DNA of 15,291 nucleotides, from contig JANTGB010000019.1 in assembly GCA_024763115.1 (NCBI GenBank), positions 1-15,291 of the forward strand, given 5' to 3'. Shown in pieces: positions 13,684-15,291 of this stretch. A program made the translations under genes and the position numbers. Under the pieces are notes generated by a model. That model worked only from the letters and a program-made list of their open reading frames with translations. It was not told where the DNA came from and searched no databases. How positions within the stretch are numbered: the stretch's first letter is position 1; each line of letters opens with the position of its first letter. The stretch comes from Desulfobulbaceae bacterium. GTDB lineage: Bacteria; Desulfobacterota; Desulfobulbia; Desulfobulbales; SURF-16.

Positions 13684-14181
13684 TTATTGTAAACCGCTCA
13701 TAATTTCTATTTCTTTATCAAGATCTTTTAATTTTTCCGGGTCAGCAACTAAAGATTCGGCCTTGGCCATTTCCTTGTCGGCCTTATCCGCCATTCTCAT
13801 TTTTTTATAATAAACAGCCAGATGCACATGCACCATGACGTCTTGCTGGTTAATGACTACAGCTTTATTCAGCCATTTTATTGCCTCATGATCCCGCCCC
13901 ATTTTCAGAAGCACAATTCCCATACCGTCCAGGGCATCGAAATTTATTGCATCCTTTTTAATAATATAATCAAGCTGTTTTTTTGCCTCCTCAAGCTGGT
14001 TGGTTCGGTAATAAGCCATTGCCAGATTATTCCGTGAGTCAATATCTTCCGCATTCATGTATAGTTTCATTTTGTACTGAAGTATCTGGACGGAATCCGG
14101 AAGTTTGGAAATATTGCCGTGGCCATAAGCTGTGGCAGCCAGCAGCATAAATGTCGAGCAGATGATAAATATTTTTTTCAC
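13684..14181 (-). CDS. Small secreted TPR protein
   Basis: 165 residues from GTG 14181, chosen because AAAAGG lies six nt upstream and the product then begins with a clean signal peptide (KKIFIICSTFMLLAATAYGHG). The longer frame to 14232 would start inside a repeat element. Tetratricopeptide-like helices follow: ADIDSRNNLAMAYYR-type segments (NLAMAYYRTNQLEEAKKQLD), FDALDGMGIVLLKMGRDHEA with KWLNKAVVINQ, and VHVHLAVYYKKMRMADKADK, three units in all. The C-terminus is acidic and helical. Likely a soluble periplasmic interaction module, translated together with the PhnD-like lipoprotein 9 nt downstream. The specific partner is unknown. Confidence 0.82.
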   Translation of the reverse strand: MKKIFIICSTFMLLAATAYGHGNISKLPDSVQILQYKMKLYMNAEDIDSRNNLAMAYYRTNQLEEAKKQLDYIIKKDAINFDALDGMGIVLLKMGRDHEAIKWLNKAVVINQQDVMVHVHLAVYYKKMRMADKADKEMAKAESLVADPEKLKDLDKEIEIMSGLQ

Positions 14182-14212
14182 AATAAGCCTTTTGGTTAAA
14201 TTGGAGAATAAT

Positions 14213-14275
14213 CGTAACTGCTCACAGGGCACCGCATATTCGGAGTCGAAGTTTATGCCCTGTTTTTAAAGGTGC
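14213..14275 (-). repeat. 63-bp repeat, copy B (inverted partner at 1312-1374)
   Basis: Its reverse complement aligns to 1312-1374 with 7 mismatches and no gaps. The two copies are in inverted orientation and enclose about 12.8 kb, covering the TPR/PhnD pair and nearly all of the gene train. Confidence 0.85.
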
Positions 14276-14325
14276 TTACCTGCGCCATAAGCCCGGTTTA
14301 CGTATGACTAATACCGCGGCACAGG

Positions 14326-14454
14326 TCTGATGACGAAAATCTATCGGAGTCTCCCTCCGGTCGCTTACCTGCACCCTGCAGGTAAGCGCAGACTCCGACC
14401 AGTTACAAATACTGAGATTTGCAATCATTAGGCGCTTACCCTATAAGTAGTTAC
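14326..14454 (+). repeat. Composite intergenic repeat, copy 1 (inverted copy at 15196-15283)
   Basis: Block 1 (CTGATGACGAAAATCTA, 14327-14343) and block 2 (GGCGCTTACCCTATAAGTAG and on to 14454) recur in the same order on the minus strand at the right end (15282-15266 and 15220-15196), with 1 and 4 mismatches respectively. The middle differs in length (about 87 against 45 nt). The two copies bracket the gene at 14461-15072. Confidence 0.7.
14345..14397. repeat. Nested hairpin within the composite repeat
   Basis: Outer arms CGGAGTCT (14345-14352) and AGACTCCG (14390-14397) pair perfectly; inner arms GCTTACCTGCA (14363-14373) and TGCAGGTAAGC (14377-14387) pair perfectly around a CCC loop. The asymmetric interior loop is 10 against 2 nt. 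No T-run follows on either strand, so it is a stem-loop of a repeat element (REP- or MITE-like) and not a standard terminator. Confidence 0.8.
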
Positions 14455-14460
14455 GAATAA

Positions 14461-15072
14461 TCAAATCATATTTCTGCTTTTCAGAAACTCTTTGGCCACA
14501 GCTTCAGGTTCCATGGTTTCAGCTTTCTTGATTAATTCTTGCATTGTGTTATCGTCGATTTTTCCTTTCAGCTTATTTATCAGCCGGTCAAGAATGGGAA
14601 ATCTCTCCAGCACTTTTTTGGTGGTTACCGGAGCGGCAATGGTTTTTTCCTGTCCGCCGGCACTATCAGCTTTAGTCACCGGCCCCATATAACCAAAGGG
14701 GTTCAGCCAGACCATATTAAACTGCTGCATATAATATTCTTTTACTATGGCATAATCTTCCTGGGAATTCCCCCCAATGTTTTTATCTTCCATACTTGCC
14801 AAAGCAGTGCCGAGATAATTTATAAAAATATCGGCATCTTCTTTTTCCATATTTTGCCGACAGCCTTGAACATCAGCAGCCTCAATAAATTCGATGGTGG
14901 TTCCGGTACGCTCGGTAATATAGACCGCCAGAATCTGTCCGATAATCTGCTGGTCAAGATAATTATTAAGTGAAATAGTCAAAATGCGGCCAACACAGCT
15001 ATAAGCCGACATTGACGACATCAGCAATAAAAATAGACCGCTGGTTATAATAAAAAGATTTTTCCGAATCAT
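14461..15072 (-). CDS. OpuAC/ProX-like periplasmic substrate-binding protein (short)
   Basis: 203 residues from ATG 15072. This start is preferred because AGG lies six nt upstream; the ATG at 15084 has no ribosome-binding site. A signal peptide is evident (IRKNLFIITSGLFLLLMSSM then SAYSC); the Cys after AYS is an atypical lipobox, so lipidation is uncertain. The body resembles glycine-betaine/choline/osmoprotectant-binding proteins: ILTISLNNYLDQQIIGQILA, then DADIFINYLGTALA, the equivalent of the family's D-h-x-x-x-Y-x-G-T phrase, then VWLNPFGYMGPVTKAD. At about 200 residues it is shorter than the usual 270-300, so part of the second lobe may be missing or it is a compact variant. It ends with a charged helical tail (TMEPEAVAKEFLKSR). 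No transporter genes are adjacent. It is flanked by inverted repeats. Ligand unknown. Confidence 0.75.
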   Translation of the reverse strand: MIRKNLFIITSGLFLLLMSSMSAYSCVGRILTISLNNYLDQQIIGQILAVYITERTGTTIEFIEAADVQGCRQNMEKEDADIFINYLGTALASMEDKNIGGNSQEDYAIVKEYYMQQFNMVWLNPFGYMGPVTKADSAGGQEKTIAAPVTTKKVLERFPILDRLINKLKGKIDDNTMQELIKKAETMEPEAVAKEFLKSRNMI

Positions 15073-15291
15073 TTTTGACCTCATTAGTTAAATTAAATAT
15101 GCCTTACATCCCATCATTCCAGGAGACCACCCTGAAAAATTATCTCGAATACGCACAGACAGAAAAACCGGATCCCCTGTTTTTTCAACATAACAGGTAA
15201 CTACTCATGGGGTAAGCGCTATAACTTCGCTAACCCCTGTAATTGTAACTGGTTACAGGGTGCCGTAGATTTTCGTGATCAGGTCGGCGCA
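15073..15291. other. Right-edge spacer upstream of the binding-protein gene, with repeats
   Basis: Carries the leader of the gene at 14461-15072 and then repeat sequence. A plus-strand frame at 15099-15200 encodes 33 residues but has no ribosome-binding site. No other gene is supported. Confidence 0.6.
15196..15283 (-). repeat. Composite intergenic repeat, copy 2, with two hairpins
   Basis: Inverted counterpart of 14326-14454. It contains arms GGGGTAAGCG (15209-15218) and CGCTAACCCC (15228-15237), pairing with one mismatch, and arms CCCTGTAA (15235-15242) and TTACAGGG (15253-15260), pairing perfectly. The segment 15245-15265 also resembles the CAGTTACG end of the 63-bp repeats. The element may continue beyond the window. 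Confidence 0.7.

Larger units (their letters stand above)
14182..14460. other. 279-nt repeat-filled spacer between the binding-protein gene and the TPR gene
   Basis: No gene is supported here. It contains 63-bp repeat copy B (14213-14275), a strong nested hairpin (14345-14397) and two blocks shared in inverted order with the right end of the window (14326-14343 and 14431-14454). The first bases also hold the ribosome-binding site of the TPR gene. Confidence 0.75.

Noticed and set aside
14181..14232. N-terminal extension of the small TPR protein to GTG 14232
   Set aside because: The extension is encoded by the 63-bp repeat, and the internal GTG 14181 has a better ribosome-binding site and gives a proper signal peptide.
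14345..14397. Intrinsic terminator for the OpuAC-like gene
   Set aside because: The stem is strong but no T-run follows on the minus strand, and the hairpin belongs to a repeat.
15099..15200. 33-codon plus-strand frame near the right edge
   Set aside because: Reads somewhat protein-like but has no ribosome-binding site, ends inside a repeat and has no recognisable family; kept out as unsupported.
14213..15283. Integron attC sites or a CRISPR array
   Set aside because: The copies lack the conserved attC core bases and any integrase; there are no regularly spaced direct repeats with unique spacers.

Overview
Organism and overall character. All convincing genes lie on the minus strand. The window is of mid-range G+C and reads like an anaerobic Gram-negative bacterium. 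Signal peptides, a lipobox lipoprotein, periplasmic binding proteins and a selenium-type YedE permease together suggest Desulfobacterota (sulfate reducers or sulfur disproportionators, possibly including cable bacteria). That placement is an inference from gene content; no rRNA, tRNA or phylogenetic marker is present.

Layout, in the direction of transcription (high to low coordinates). (1) 15.29-12.76 kb: an OpuAC/ProX-like periplasmic binding protein, a small secreted TPR protein and a PhnD-like lipoprotein. No ABC permease or ATPase genes accompany them, and the spacers are filled with short inverted repeats. (2) A 318-nt spacer with a perfect 8+8 dyad. (3) From 12.44 kb to the left edge, one very compact gene train: exported beta-helix protein, membrane-anchored TPR protein, YedE-type S/Se permease, DUF3343 putative Se/S carrier, YjeF-C/ribokinase-like enzyme, ThiS/MoaD-like sulfur carrier ending in Gly-Gly, JAMM-like protein, Glu/Leu-dehydrogenase-like enzyme, two tandem adenylosuccinate-lyase-superfamily enzymes, a ThiF/MoeB/HesA E1-like adenylyltransferase, then three exported parallel beta-helix proteins. 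The last of these runs off the window. Most junctions are 0-10 nt gaps or short overlaps.

How the genes may work together. Carrier protein, E1-like enzyme and JAMM protein form the hallmark triad of protein-thiocarboxylate sulfur chemistry (known from CysO/Mec-type cysteine, HcyS/HcyD/HcyF homocysteine, and thioquinolobactin biosynthesis). Here it sits with an importer and a carrier associated with selenium/sulfur, an oxidoreductase of the amino-acid dehydrogenase family, two C-N/C-O lyase-type enzymes and a kinase-like enzyme. I do not recognise this combination as a described pathway. The simplest reading is an uncharacterised pathway for a sulfur- (or selenium-) containing small molecule or cofactor, made in the cytoplasm and linked in some way to secreted beta-helix and TPR proteins encoded in the same train.

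Oddities supporting a specialised role: the JAMM protein keeps His-x-His...Asp but lacks the usual Glu and Ser; the E1-like protein has no cysteine where the ThiF/MoeB acyl-disulfide cysteine sits; the DUF3343 gene contains a 9-nt poly-C tract; the diglycine codons of the carrier form the Shine-Dalgarno of the next gene; and an inverted pair of 63-bp repeats about 12.9 kb apart brackets most of the window.
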